Positions 50,884 to 59,756 of a DNA stretch of 64,000 nucleotides are shown piece by piece. Below the pieces are notes generated by a model. That model worked only from the letters and a program-made list of their open reading frames with translations, searched no databases and was not told where the DNA came from. Within the stretch, counting starts at the first letter, position 1. Each line of letters begins with the position of its first letter. The DNA comes from CAVTSA01 sp963790575 (GTDB taxonomy: Bacteria; Chloroflexota; Dormibacteria; Dormibacterales; Dormibacteraceae): assembly GCA_963790575.1 (NCBI GenBank), contig CAWBPD010000002.1, forward strand, positions 164,100-228,099, read 5' to 3'. The position numbers and the translations under genes were made by a program.

Positions 50884-52371
50884 ATGGCGATTGAGGTGCT
50901 GAGCGCGATCGGCGCCAGCCTGCGCATGGCCTTCTTCATGTTCTGGGACACGCTCTGGCCGTTGATCTTCGGGTTTGGCCTCTCCGGGGCGGTCCAGGCC
51001 TTCGCCTCTCGCTCCGAGATGCAGCGCGTGATGGGTAACCATCGGCCGAAGAGCCTGGCCCTCGCCACGATCTTCGGCGCTGCCTCCTCGTCCTGCTCCT
51101 ACGCGGCGACGGCGATGGCCAAGTCGCTGTTCCAAAAGGGAGCCGACTTCACCACCGCGATCGTTTTCATGCTTTCCTCCACCAACCTGGTGATCGAGCT
51201 CGGACTGGTCCTCTGGATCTTGATCGGCTGGCAATTCGCGGTCGCCGAATACGTGGGCGGGATCATCATGATCACCCTGCTTGCCCTCGTCTCCCGCTTC
51301 TTCTTCCGCCCCCGGCTGATCGAGATCGCTCGCCGGCGCCTTGAGAAGGGGTCAGAAGCCACTGGATACGAGCACCACGGCCAACCCACCGAGCAGCAGG
51401 GCAGGCTGGTCGACCGGATCCGCTCCAAGGCCGGCTGGGCCGACGCCGCGTCCTACACGATCGCGGACCTGACGATGCTTCGGCGGGAGCTGCTGATCGG
51501 CTATGTCGTCGCCGGCTTCATCGCCGTGCTGGTGCCGGTGCAGGTTTGGAACCTCGTCTTCTTCCAGGGCCATGGCCTTGCCACGTCGATCGAGAACGCG
51601 TTGGTCGGACCGTTGATCGCGATCCTCAGCTTTGTCTGCTCGGTCGGCAATGTGCCGCTCGCCGGCGCCCTCTGGAAGGGCGGCATCAGCTTCGGCGGCG
51701 TTATCAGCTTCATCTTCGCCGACCTGATTACCTTCCCGTTGATCCTGATCTATCGAAAGTTCTACGGAGGCCGCCTCACCCTCCGCCTCGTGGTTGGCCT
51801 GTGGCTGGTCATGGCCGCGGCTGGCCTCATCACCGAAGGTCTCTTCTCGATGTTCGGGCTGGTACCAGCGGGGCATCCGGCGCAGGTCGTGGCGCCGCAT
51901 CTTGCCTGGAACTACACGACTTTCCTCAACATCGGGTTCCTCGCCGTCTTCGGCGTCCTCTACTGGTTGCACCGAAACCGGCAGCGGCTGGGCGGAGGGG
52001 CCGGCTATGCGAACGATCCGGTCTGCGGAATGCAGGTCGCGATCGCGGTGGCACCAGCGCGCACGACACACGAGGGCACGACCTTCTTCTTCTGTTCCGA
52101 TCGCTGCCACGATCGGTTCATGACCAATCCTGCCAAATTTGCCGAGGACCGGTCGGAGACAGTATCTCAGGAGATCGCTGGTGAGGGGAACAAAGGCGAC
52201 CCCCGCAACGCGATGGACCCCGTCTGCGGGATGACGGTGGAGCAAGACTCTGCAACCTCCACTGACTTCCAGGGCCAGCGGTTCTACTTCTGTGGAAGCG
52301 GCTGCCGGGATGCCTTCGAGGCCGATCCCCGCCGCTACCGGGAGCACGTCGGGGCACGTCTTGGAGCCTGA
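50884..52371 (+). CDS. ArsP-like permease with two C-terminal YHS metal-binding domains
   Basis: The 495-residue protein joins an eight-helix permease of the ArsP/DUF318 (PF03773) type to two YHS domains. The permease has SSSCSYAATAMAKSLFQKGA with paired Cys, and VGPLIAILSFVCSVGNVPLA in the second half. The YHS domains (about residues 375-420 and 442-488) each carry DPVCGM followed by FFCS-D-RCHDRF or FYFCGSGCRDAF. YHS domains bind Cu or other soft metals, so this looks like an export pump with a metal-collecting tail. It is preceded by GGGAGACGAG and follows csoR by 143 bases. Confidence 0.87.
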   Translation: MAIEVLSAIGASLRMAFFMFWDTLWPLIFGFGLSGAVQAFASRSEMQRVMGNHRPKSLALATIFGAASSSCSYAATAMAKSLFQKGADFTTAIVFMLSSTNLVIELGLVLWILIGWQFAVAEYVGGIIMITLLALVSRFFFRPRLIEIARRRLEKGSEATGYEHHGQPTEQQGRLVDRIRSKAGWADAASYTIADLTMLRRELLIGYVVAGFIAVLVPVQVWNLVFFQGHGLATSIENALVGPLIAILSFVCSVGNVPLAGALWKGGISFGGVISFIFADLITFPLILIYRKFYGGRLTLRLVVGLWLVMAAAGLITEGLFSMFGLVPAGHPAQVVAPHLAWNYTTFLNIGFLAVFGVLYWLHRNRQRLGGGAGYANDPVCGMQVAIAVAPARTTHEGTTFFFCSDRCHDRFMTNPAKFAEDRSETVSQEIAGEGNKGDPRNAMDPVCGMTVEQDSATSTDFQGQRFYFCGSGCRDAFEADPRRYREHVGARLGA

Positions 52372-52381
52372 GGGAGCCGCG

Positions 52382-53251
52382 GTGCAAGGTGCGGTAACGC
52401 TCTGGTTCCTGCTGGTGGTGATCTTCACGCTCTACGTCGTGATCGACATCCGCAACACGCCCGAGGCGATCGTGATGAAGATCGGGTTCGTTGTCGTGAC
52501 CCTCTACAGCGGTCCCTTCGGGGCCCTCCTGTTCGCAATCAGCTGTCGAAACCCGATGCCGGGGACCCACGAGGCCTTCGTAGCCGTCAAGTGGCGTCAG
52601 GTGGTGGGTTCCACCATGCATTGCGTAGCCGGCGATGGGCTCGGGATCCTGGCCGCAGCCGCGATCACCAGCGCGCTCCACTTCCCGATCTGGCTCGATC
52701 TGATCTGCGAGTACGCCGCCGGGTTCCTCTTCGGCTGGACGATCTTCCAGTCGCTCTTCATGAAGGGGATGATGGGCGGTTCCTACCGGCGAGCACTTCG
52801 CTCCACGTTCCTGCCCGAGTTCCTCTCCATGAACGGGGTCATGGGCGGCATGTCCGCGGTGATGGTGGTCTGGATGGCTCGGCAACCGGCCGCCATGGAG
52901 CCGGCCACCGCCTACTTCTGGTTCGTGATGTCGATCGCGCTCTGCGTCGGCTTCGCGGTCGCCTACCCGATCAACTGGTGGCTCGTCGACCACGGTCTCA
53001 AGCACGGCATGATGACCGTACGCAAGGAGGGCGGACCAGCACCGCTCGCCGCCGGGCTCGCGCTGGCCGGTGCCGCGCTCGCGGGCCACCGGGGCCACAA
53101 CCAGCCGCCGGATGTGCATCGGTCGACCAGCTCGGGCGCCCTGGCAGCCATGGCGGTGGTCAGCCTCGCGGTCCTGGCTGCCGGCCTGCTGATCGCGGGG
53201 CTCGTCGGAACTCTGACGATGCGCTCAGGCATACCAGCGGCGATGCAATGA
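52382..53251 (+). CDS. DUF4396 multi-helix membrane protein
   Basis: The 289-residue protein has about seven membrane helices, opening QGAVTLWFLLVVIFTLYVVI. The central part contains KWRQVVGSTMHCVAGDGLGI and the Met-rich MKGMMGGSYRRALR and FLSMNGVMGGMSAVMV stretches, which are the DUF4396 hallmarks. The His-containing WLVDHGLKHGMMTVRKE comes near the end. Met/His-rich membrane segments suit copper handling, consistent with its position in the CsoR operon. GTG at 52382 follows GAGGGAG. The permease stop is 11 bases upstream. Exact role unknown. Confidence 0.82.
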   Translation: MQGAVTLWFLLVVIFTLYVVIDIRNTPEAIVMKIGFVVVTLYSGPFGALLFAISCRNPMPGTHEAFVAVKWRQVVGSTMHCVAGDGLGILAAAAITSALHFPIWLDLICEYAAGFLFGWTIFQSLFMKGMMGGSYRRALRSTFLPEFLSMNGVMGGMSAVMVVWMARQPAAMEPATAYFWFVMSIALCVGFAVAYPINWWLVDHGLKHGMMTVRKEGGPAPLAAGLALAGAALAGHRGHNQPPDVHRSTSSGALAAMAVVSLAVLAAGLLIAGLVGTLTMRSGIPAAMQ

Positions 53252-53285
53252 CTGCAGGTGGAAGCTCAAAGCGGAGGACGACCAA

Positions 53286-53684
53286 ATGTCAAATGCCATG
53301 CTGACCGTAAAGGGGCTGGTGCGGACGGAGCGCCCGAGCCGCTATATCATCAAGCTCTGCCGGCACGCCGGGCAGATGAATCGCCACCAGGGCATGCGAC
53401 GACGCACTCACGGCAGCGCTGGCGCGTTCCCTGAGGTGCAGCACGTCGAGTGGTCCGACACTCGTGGATCGCTCAGCTTTGGCTGGGCTCAGTGCACCCT
53501 CTGGGCGACTGAGGACGGGCTGGCGCTGCTCGTTGAAGCGGCTAACGAGGAGGCCCTGCGGCGACTCCAGGTTGGCCTCGGCGGACGCTTGGAAACCCTC
53601 GGCGTCCGCGACCAGCTCAAGGTTCGCTGGGAGCCTCCGCAGACTTCGCCGGCGGCCGTCACCCACACCTCACCCTCCACATGA
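53286..53684 (+). CDS. DUF2218 protein
   Basis: The 132-residue soluble protein matches DUF2218. RPSRYIIKLCRHAGQMNRHQ at the start has the family's conserved Arg and His-rich region, with SDTRGSLSFGWAQCTLWATE and LVEAANEEALRRLQVGLGGRLE later. The Cys/His pair (LCRHAGQMNRH) suggests metal binding. It is the fourth gene of the CsoR operon, 35 bases after the DUF4396 gene, with GGAGG upstream. DUF2218 proteins often occur near metal-uptake and siderophore genes. Role here is inferred from context only. Confidence 0.8.
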   Translation: MSNAMLTVKGLVRTERPSRYIIKLCRHAGQMNRHQGMRRRTHGSAGAFPEVQHVEWSDTRGSLSFGWAQCTLWATEDGLALLVEAANEEALRRLQVGLGGRLETLGVRDQLKVRWEPPQTSPAAVTHTSPST

Positions 53685-53912
53685 CGCCTCGGTCCTAATC
53701 GTGCCGGCCACCGGCTCTCGGGGGCAGGTGAATTCAGGGTGACAAAGCATCCCTGCCACCACCTGTCACGGCCCTAGCATCGGTCGCGCGGAAGTGAATG
53801 CCTGAGTGGCCGGCGCGGGCAAGGGCTGCTCGATGACCGGCTCTTCGCCGGACGTCTCACCCGGGGATCCCTTGCGGACGCCAGACGGGAATGGGCGGTA
53901 GGTTCGGGACTC

Positions 53913-53961
53913 TGAACGGGACCCACCTGAGGGCGTTTTGATCCTCTGAATGGGACCCACC
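53913..53961. repeat. Left terminal repeats of the IS21 element
   Basis: TGAACGGGACCCACC (53913-53927) and TGAATGGGACCCACC (53947-53961) are the two transposase-binding repeats. They pair with the inverted copies at 56960-56999. Confidence 0.8.
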
Positions 53962-54027
53962 TTCCGACCCCCGTGATCCTCGACACTCCGGGCTGTTCGA
54001 CGGCCGTGGAGTTCGGGGAAGTTGGAG

Positions 54028-55560
54028 ATGCGAAAGGTGGATCTCTTCGAGGCTATCCGGCGCGACCACGTGGTGCGCGGGTGGTCGATCAGGCGAGTGG
54101 CTCGGGAGCATCGGGTGAGCCGCAGGACGGTGCGCCAGGCATTGCTCTCGCCAATGCCGCCGGAGCGCCGGGTGCCGGTACGCGGAGCGCCCGTGCTGGG
54201 TCCGGCCAAGCCCTTCATCGAACAGGTGCTGGTGGCCGATGCCGCCCCCGGGGTACCGGCCAAGCAGAGGCACACGGCGCACCGGATCTGGGAGCGGGTG
54301 CGGGGGGAGCTGGGGATCGAGCTGTCGGAGTCGACCGTGCGCAAGTACGTGGGCCGGCGCAAGCGCGAGCTGTACGGGGCGAAGGAGGTGACGGTTCCCC
54401 AGATCAAGGAGCCCGGGGCGGAGGCGGAAGTGGACTTCTTCGAGGCGGCCGTCGACATCCAGGGAGAGCGGACCAAGGTGACGTTCTTCCAGATGCGGGC
54501 GTGCTACTCCGGCCGGGTCTACGTGCGGCCGCTGGCGCGGCTGACCCAGCAGGCCTTCCTGGAGTCGATGGTGCTCGCCCTGACCCACTTCGGAGGCGTC
54601 TTCGGGCTGGTGCGCATGGACAACCACTCGCTGGCGGTGGAGAAGGTGCTGCGCGGCCGCACCCGCATCGAGCGAGACCGCTTCGTGGGGCTGCGCTCGC
54701 ACTACCTGTTCGAGAGCCGGTTCTGCCGGGTGGGCATCGAGGGCGCCCACGAGAAGGGCGGCGTCGAGGGGGGACAGGGTCACTTCCGACGGAACCACTT
54801 GGTGCCGGTGCCGGCCTGCGCCAGCCTCGCTGAGCTGGGCAGCCTGGCACTCGACGCCTGCGCCCGCGACGACGCCCGGGTCCCGGTCGGCAAGAGGCAG
54901 ACCAAGCAGGTGATGTGGCAGCGAGAAGCGGCCATCCTGCGGCCGCTGCCGCTGGAGCCCTTCTGCACGGTGGAGTACCTGGACCAGGTCCGCGTCGACG
55001 AGAAGTCAAGGGTGTCGGTCAAACGGGTGCGCTACTCGGTGCCCTCGCGCTTCGCCGGGCGCCTGGTGCGCGTGGAGCTGAGCTCCCATCTCGTGCTCGT
55101 CTTCGGCGGCGGCGAGCAGATCGCGCGCTGGGAGCGCTGCTGGGAGGCGGGCAGCGAGCGCCTCGACCTCGACCACTACCTGGAGGTGCTCAAGCACAAG
55201 CCGCAGGCGTTCCTGCGCAGCCTGCCGCTGCGCCAGGCGCAGGAGTCAGGACGCTGGCCTGGGGCCTACACGACCCTCTTCGACACGCTGAAAGAGCGCC
55301 TTGGCGAGTCGGCCGCCGCCCATCAGATGGTGGACGTGCTCCTGCTTCATCGCCGCTATCCGGCCGAGGTCGTCCACCAGGCGGTCGGCGGTGCCCTGGC
55401 CGCCGGCGCCATCGACGGCCGGGCGGTCGCGGTCCTGGTCCGGCGCGCCATGGAAGGCGAGCGGCACCTGACGGTGCTCGGTCTCGGCGAGCTGGACGCC
55501 TACCAGCGTCCGGCGCCGAGCCTCGATCCCTACGACCAACTCCTGGGAGGACAAGGATGA
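54028..55560 (+). CDS. istA: IS21-family transposase IstA
   Basis: The 510-residue transposase carries an N-terminal helix-turn-helix (LFEAIRRDHVVRGWSIRRVA, then REHRVSRRTVRQAL). An rve-type DDE domain follows: Asp in EAEVDFFEAAVDIQGERTKV, the second Asp in FGLVRMDNHSLAVE, and Glu in GAHEKGGVEGGQGHF. The C-terminal Mu-type domain (RVRYSVPSRFAGRLVRVEL) is complete. The chosen ATG is six bases past GGGGAAG; a TTG two codons earlier is possible. Its stop overlaps istB as ATGA. It inserts the element together with IstB. Confidence 0.93.
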   Translation: MRKVDLFEAIRRDHVVRGWSIRRVAREHRVSRRTVRQALLSPMPPERRVPVRGAPVLGPAKPFIEQVLVADAAPGVPAKQRHTAHRIWERVRGELGIELSESTVRKYVGRRKRELYGAKEVTVPQIKEPGAEAEVDFFEAAVDIQGERTKVTFFQMRACYSGRVYVRPLARLTQQAFLESMVLALTHFGGVFGLVRMDNHSLAVEKVLRGRTRIERDRFVGLRSHYLFESRFCRVGIEGAHEKGGVEGGQGHFRRNHLVPVPACASLAELGSLALDACARDDARVPVGKRQTKQVMWQREAAILRPLPLEPFCTVEYLDQVRVDEKSRVSVKRVRYSVPSRFAGRLVRVELSSHLVLVFGGGEQIARWERCWEAGSERLDLDHYLEVLKHKPQAFLRSLPLRQAQESGRWPGAYTTLFDTLKERLGESAAAHQMVDVLLLHRRYPAEVVHQAVGGALAAGAIDGRAVAVLVRRAMEGERHLTVLGLGELDAYQRPAPSLDPYDQLLGGQG

Positions 55561-56333
55561 AGAACCAGCTCCACGGCGCGGTTGACGCACTCGTCGCCGC
55601 ACAGACCAAAGAACTCCGTCTGCCCACCGTCGGCACCCGTTTTGCCGAGCTCGCCGACCAGGCGGCCGCCGATGGCACGCCGCACCGCGACTACCTGGCA
55701 CACCTGCTGGAGCTGGAACTCGACGCCCGCGCCGAGCGGCGAGCCCAGCGTCGGCTCCTCGATGCCCACTTCCCTCACCGCAAGCGTCTGGAGGACTTCC
55801 AGTTCAAGGAGTCGGCGGTCAACGCCGCCCAGCTGCATCAGCTGGCCAAAGGCGAGTACGTCGAACACAGCGAGAACGTCGTCCTGATCGGCGACAGCGG
55901 CACCGGCAAGAGCCATCTGGCGACCGCCCTCGGCATCGTCGCCTGCTACCAGGGACGCCGGGTTCGCTTCACCACCGTGGCCGCCCTGGTCAACGAGCTG
56001 CAGGAGGCCCAGGACGAGCACCAACTCTCACGCGTCGTCCGCCGCTACGCCGGGATCGAGCTCCTGGTGCTTGACGAATTGGGCTACGTCCAGACCTCGG
56101 AGACGGGTGCCGAGCTGCTCTTCCAGGTCCTCGCCGAGCGCAACGAGGTGGCCAGCATCATCGTCACCACCAACCTGCCCTTCGGCGAGTGGACACGCGT
56201 CTTCGCTGACGCCCGCCTCTGCAAGGCGGCGGTCGACCGGCTCACCTTCGGAGCCCACATCATCGAGACCGGGACCGAGTCCTGGCGACTCCGCCAGAGC
56301 CTGCGCCGGGCCGGAAGGGGCCCGAAGTCATGA
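55557..56333 (+). CDS. istB: IS21-family helper ATPase IstB
   Basis: The 258-residue AAA+ protein assists IstA. Walker A is LIGDSGTGKSHLATALGI (about residue 105), Walker B ELLVLDELGYVQTSETGAEL, and sensor 1 IVTTNLPFGEWTRVF. The N-terminal helical region (about residues 1-90) is IstB-typical. It overlaps istA and the next gene by ATGA at both ends, so all three are probably translated from one mRNA. Length and motifs are complete, so the element may still be active. Confidence 0.93.
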   Translation: MKNQLHGAVDALVAAQTKELRLPTVGTRFAELADQAAADGTPHRDYLAHLLELELDARAERRAQRRLLDAHFPHRKRLEDFQFKESAVNAAQLHQLAKGEYVEHSENVVLIGDSGTGKSHLATALGIVACYQGRRVRFTTVAALVNELQEAQDEHQLSRVVRRYAGIELLVLDELGYVQTSETGAELLFQVLAERNEVASIIVTTNLPFGEWTRVFADARLCKAAVDRLTFGAHIIETGTESWRLRQSLRRAGRGPKS

Positions 56334-56692
56334 GTCCCCGGGTCGAACCCAACACCCCGTCGCGTTACGATGCCGTTACGGTAGCCTGCCCTCTCTGCCA
56401 GCGCCCCTTCACCCCCTCTGGACGCCAGAAGTACTGCTCCGACGCCTGCCGGGTCGCCGCCTACCGGCGACGGCGTCAGGCCGCACCGCCGGCGCTCAGC
56501 GTCCCCGCCAGACGGCCACGCAAACCGCTCACCGTCTACGAGTGCGACCGCTGCGGACTGCGGGCCGTGGGCGAACAGCGCTGCCCTGACTGCTCCACCT
56601 TCATGCGCAGGCTCGGCCTGGGCGGCGAATGCCCCCACTGCGGCGAGCCGGTCGCCGTCCCCGAACTGCTCGGGCAGGAGGTGATCGGGTGA
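56330..56692 (+). CDS. Zinc-ribbon protein coupled to istB within the IS21 element
   Basis: This 120-residue protein has two zinc modules. The first (about residues 19-47) is CPLCQRPFTPSGRQKYCSDACRVAAYRRRRQA, split here as a CxxC...CSxxC finger followed by a basic tail. The second (about 70-108) is YECDRCGLRAVGEQRCPDCS and GECPHCGEPV. It overlaps istB by ATGA. Standard IS21 elements have only two genes, so it is an accessory gene; a DNA-binding role is inferred. It has a proline-rich linker between the modules. No right-end sequence separates it from the terminal repeats 270 bases on. Confidence 0.8.
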   Translation: MSPRVEPNTPSRYDAVTVACPLCQRPFTPSGRQKYCSDACRVAAYRRRRQAAPPALSVPARRPRKPLTVYECDRCGLRAVGEQRCPDCSTFMRRLGLGGECPHCGEPVAVPELLGQEVIG

Positions 56693-56959
56693 GCCTGGCC
56701 GCCGAAAGTGAACGCCATAGGTGGGGGTTGCATCGCCTCGCTGAGCATCCTCTGGGCCGCCTCGCGTGCCAGCCGCCCACGGGGAGCCGGAGCCGCTGCC
56801 GTTCTCCTCAGAAGGCCGCGGCACCCCCGCGCTGTGGGCCGCTCACAGCGGTACCTGAGGCACCCCGCAGGCGTTCTCCACAAGCCCACAGGTTGTTAGG
56901 CCCCTCCCCCAGACCCCCTCCCCGTTTACGACGACGACGTAGTGTGAAGAACCGTCGGG

Positions 56960-56999
56960 GGTGGGTCCCATTCGGAGTATCGCGGTGGGCCCGTTCCGG
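56960..56999. repeat. Right terminal repeats of the IS21 element
   Basis: GGTGGGTCCCATTCGG (56960-56975) and GGTGGGCCCGTTCCGG (56984-56999) are the inverted counterparts of the left-end repeats at 53913-53961. The gap 56693-56959 before them holds no gene. Confidence 0.78.
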
Positions 57000-57173
57000 C
57001 GTCCCGTTCCCAGGCCCCGCCCAGAGCAGCGCAGGCGTACGTGATACCTTGGTTTGCGCTTCCCAGGAGGTGGTTATAGCTCAACGACTCGGCAGGTCGA
57101 GAGCGCCTGGGTCACGCGGTCGGTCGCAGCCGGTCGCGTGGCTTCTCGCGTTCACGAGCGGAGGACCTCCAGG

Positions 57174-57629
57174 GTGGCCAACGACCAGCAGTTCCGCACC
57201 AAGACCCTCTACTTGGCGACGCGTGGGGTCAAGGAATATCGCGCCACCATTCCTCAGCTGGTAGGGGCATCGGACAGCGTCCTCGAGCTGGGCTGCGAGT
57301 GGGGTACCACGACCGCGCTGCTCGCCGGTCAAGCTCGCCTGGTCATCGGGTCCGACGTCAGCCGCGAGGTGGTCAATCAGGCCCGCGTCAAGCACCCCGG
57401 GATACGCTTCGAGGTCCTCGATGCCTTCGATGTGCGAACGCTCTTGCAGCTCGAGATCGCGTTCACAAAGATCTACCTGGACTTGAGCGGCATCTCCGGC
57501 TACCGCAGCCTCTTGGACCTGATCGCGCTCCTCAACACGTACTCCGCCGTCCTGGGGCCGGACACGATAGTGGTCAAGAGTGGCGCTCTCAAGAACTTCG
57601 CCTTGAGGTGCCGTGCCTGGAGCGGTTGA
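57174..57629 (+). CDS. Short SAM-dependent methyltransferase-like protein
   Basis: The 151-residue protein carries the first half of a methyltransferase: motif I SVLELGCEWGTTTALLAGQA (about residues 35-54), the acid in LVIGSDVSREVVNQARVKHP, then EVLDAFDVRTLLQLEIAFTK and a motif IV-like LLNTYSAVLGPDTIVVKSG. It stops where most enzymes continue for about 80 residues, though a compact form exists. GTG at 57174 follows GGAGGACC at eight bases. It lies just beyond the IS21 right end, so 5' sequence may have been cut; codon use is ordinary from the start. Substrate unknown. Confidence 0.7.
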   Translation: MANDQQFRTKTLYLATRGVKEYRATIPQLVGASDSVLELGCEWGTTTALLAGQARLVIGSDVSREVVNQARVKHPGIRFEVLDAFDVRTLLQLEIAFTKIYLDLSGISGYRSLLDLIALLNTYSAVLGPDTIVVKSGALKNFALRCRAWSG

Positions 57630-57708
57630 GGCCTCCGCGCATGGGCGCGCACCGCCGTCGCCCGTAATGTCCGGGGATCCCCCAGCGCCACGGGTAGCAG
57701 CGCCGCGA

Positions 57709-58029
57709 TCAAGCGGTTTGTTGGAAGGCCTCGCGAACGGCGATCTGCACCTCGTCGTGGATGAGTCGGCGGAGATCCGCGGGCACCTCATCCTGGCGGA
57801 GACGTTCGACGATCCAGGATCGCACCAGGGTTGAGGCGGGCAACCCTGCTCGGTCGGCGTATTCCTGCAAAGCAGTGATCTCGTCCAGGTTGAGCCGGAC
57901 CGAGTACACCGTGGAGCGAGCGTGGCCGGGACGCGAGATCGTGGTCTCCCGGCTGGCGGGAGCCTCCTGGTGAATTTCGGAGTATTCGGCCTCTTCGCGG
58001 AGCACTTTCTGTAGGTCGGTGTCTGTCAT
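57709..58029 (-). CDS. Ribbon-helix-helix antitoxin-like protein
   Basis: The 106-residue protein has a likely RHH core in its second half (TVYSVRLNLDEITALQEYAD, then RAGLPASTLVRSWIVERLRQ), preceded by an acidic N-terminus (EEAEYSEIHQEAP) and followed by a basic C-terminal helix. RHH proteins bind DNA as dimers and serve as antitoxins and autorepressors. Its ATG overlaps the stop of the upstream gene (58026) by four bases. The order toxin first, antitoxin second is less usual and would resemble HigBA- or BrnTA-like modules. Confidence 0.72.
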   Translation of the reverse strand: MTDTDLQKVLREEAEYSEIHQEAPASRETTISRPGHARSTVYSVRLNLDEITALQEYADRAGLPASTLVRSWIVERLRQDEVPADLRRLIHDEVQIAVREAFQQTA

Positions 58030-58310
58030 GGAGTCCCTTCCTTGTAGCGGCGTTGGTCGGTGCCGTTGCTGCGCCAGCCGTTGACGCCGTAAGTCTTGCC
58101 TCCGTCTTCCAGCAAGATGACCGTGATCAAGGACGCCGCCATTGGCGAGTAGCCGATCGTGCGCGTCGCACGCCCGGACTTGCTGGCCGGGTCCGGAGCG
58201 AGAACGACCCTATCCGGATCGGAGAGGGCTTCATTGGTCATCGCGGGGCTAATCCCGTGGCGCAACTGCATGTGTTCACCCCGGTATGACCAGTCAACCT
58301 CGTCCGACAC
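58026..58310 (-). CDS. BrnT-like toxin candidate
   Basis: The 94-residue protein reads LRHGISPAMTNEALSDPDRV followed by a beta-rich TRTIGYSPMAASLITVILLE and a final KTYGVNGWRSNGTDQRRYKEG. The RHGI...E-L-D pattern and the GxNxWRS ending fit the compact BrnT/RelE-like fold of RNase toxins, though I cannot assign the family with certainty. It starts with GTG at 58310, or with ATG 58271, and overlaps the RHH gene downstream. The pair is therefore a likely type II toxin-antitoxin module. Confidence 0.6.
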   Translation of the reverse strand: MSDEVDWSYRGEHMQLRHGISPAMTNEALSDPDRVVLAPDPASKSGRATRTIGYSPMAASLITVILLEDGGKTYGVNGWRSNGTDQRRYKEGTP

Positions 58311-58436
58311 CTATCTACGGTACTACGATGAACTACGAATTGCCCGCTGAGGATCGGCTTGCGGACGGGGGCCAGGACGGCGGCTATCGTGAGGGTTCGC
58401 GGTACCACCCGGTGAAAGTCGTCGGCCAGGAGGGTA

Positions 58437-59623
58437 TTGGAGCGCCTACTGCACCGTCTCCGTCACTACGGTCGGCCCGATGCCAGGGCTCGCCTCAGTG
58501 TGAGCCTCCTCCAGGTGACGATGGGTGTGATGACGGGGCCTGGGGAGCACGCGCGCCGGCTATCCGGGCCTCTATCGCAGCGGACGACCGGACGTGGGGC
58601 GCGGTCAACGCCGTCCCCGTCGTTGGCGATGTGCTTGCGCTGCTCGTGGTGTTCGTACTCGTGGGTCGGGTCAACACCCGTCTCCTTGCGCTCGTCGGTG
58701 CCTGTCTGGTCCTCATCAACGCGCCTATCGCGGCCTTCGCGCCGTCGCTGGCCGTGGTCGCCGTTGGCCTCATCGCCTGGATCTTCGGCTCCAGCCTGCT
58801 GTCCACACCGATGGCGGCGTTGCAGCTGGAGGTGCAGCGCCGATACGGCCGGTCCTTGATCGGTGGCTTCATCGCCTGCTGGAGCCTCGGAAGCTTCGTC
58901 GGGGCGGGACTCGGGACGCTGGCGGCTGGGATCGGGGCCTCACCGGGGTTGCAGTTCGCGTTCTCGAGCGCGGTTCTTGCGGTCCTGCTTCTGGTATGCG
59001 CGCGCTGGCTCCCCGAGGAGACGCTCCCGGAAAGGGCACCCGGCACACGCCGCAGACTGCTGGACCGGTTCACGACTTCGTTGCTGCTGCTCGCCCTGCT
59101 GGCCTTCTTGACCTCTTTCGTCAACGGTGCCCCCGACGCGTGGAGTGCCACGTATACCCAGTCCTTGGGCGCGTCCGCCGCGGTGGCGGCGGCCACCTAC
59201 ACGGCCATGACGATCACGAGCACCGTCGGTCTCTTGGCCTCCGACCGGCTGATCTCGCGCTTTCACCACACTCCCGTGATGCTGGGATCCATGGCGGTCG
59301 CAGCATGCGGCATGGGGCTCGCCATCGGGATTGCGACCCCGCCCAGTTCCATCGCCGGGTTCGCGCTTCTGGCGTTGGGAATGGCCTGCACCGGTCCCGT
59401 CGTCTGGGGCCAGGTGGATCGGCTGGCGACTCAGGTCAGCGCCGGCGAGTCCGCCTCGATGATCGAGATGGGGTACTTGCCCGGCCAGTACATCTCGCCG
59501 CTCCTGATCGGGGTCGCGGCTTACGCGGTGGGACTTCGCGCAGCGTTGCTGATCGTCGTTGCAGGGCTCGCCGCCATGGTCGTCTTGCAGATTCCAATTG
59601 GCCGGCGCGGCGAATCGAGATGA
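58437..59623 (+). pseudogene. MFS transporter, N-terminal one-base frameshift
   Basis: The body, from GAWGARAPAIRASIAADDRT to the end, has eleven membrane helices of an MFS drug-type exporter (for example VGDVLALLVVFVLVGRVNTR and ITSTVGLLASDRLISRF). The first helix (LSVSLLQVTMGVMTG) is in a different frame that starts at the TTG 58437. Adding one G in the GGGG run at 58535-58538 joins both into a normal, about 395-residue protein. The GxWxxRxPxIR motif across the join supports the repair. Either an assembly error or a recent loss. Substrate unknown. Confidence 0.8.
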
Positions 59624-59756
59624 GGGGATGGCCGGTTTCCTCAAGCGGCCAGCGCGATCATGTACGACCGTACGCAGCAGGATCCCCTCTGAGACGGTTC
59701 CCGGACCTCGACGAGCGTCCGCTCATCGTTCCCCGAGCGGACCCAGAGATTAACAG

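Larger units (their letters stand above)
53903..57012. mobile_element. IS21-family insertion sequence with third gene
   Basis: The element contains istA and istB on the plus strand plus a zinc-ribbon gene. Inverted terminal repeats in two copies each flank it: TGAACGGGACCCACC and TGAATGGGACCCACC on the left (53913-53961), GGTGGGTCCCATTCGG and GGTGGGCCCGTTCCGG on the right (56960-56999). Such paired repeats are a mark of IS21. The exact ends and target duplication were not resolved by eye; boundaries are approximate. Confidence 0.85.

Noticed and set aside
57062..57115. tRNA-like stretch (GGTTATAGCTCAACGACTCG and GAGAGCGCCTGGGTCACG)
   Set aside because: D-arm-like GCTC/GAGC pairing is present but the D-loop is too long and no anticodon stem or T-arm follows. 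At most a degenerate relic beside the IS right end.
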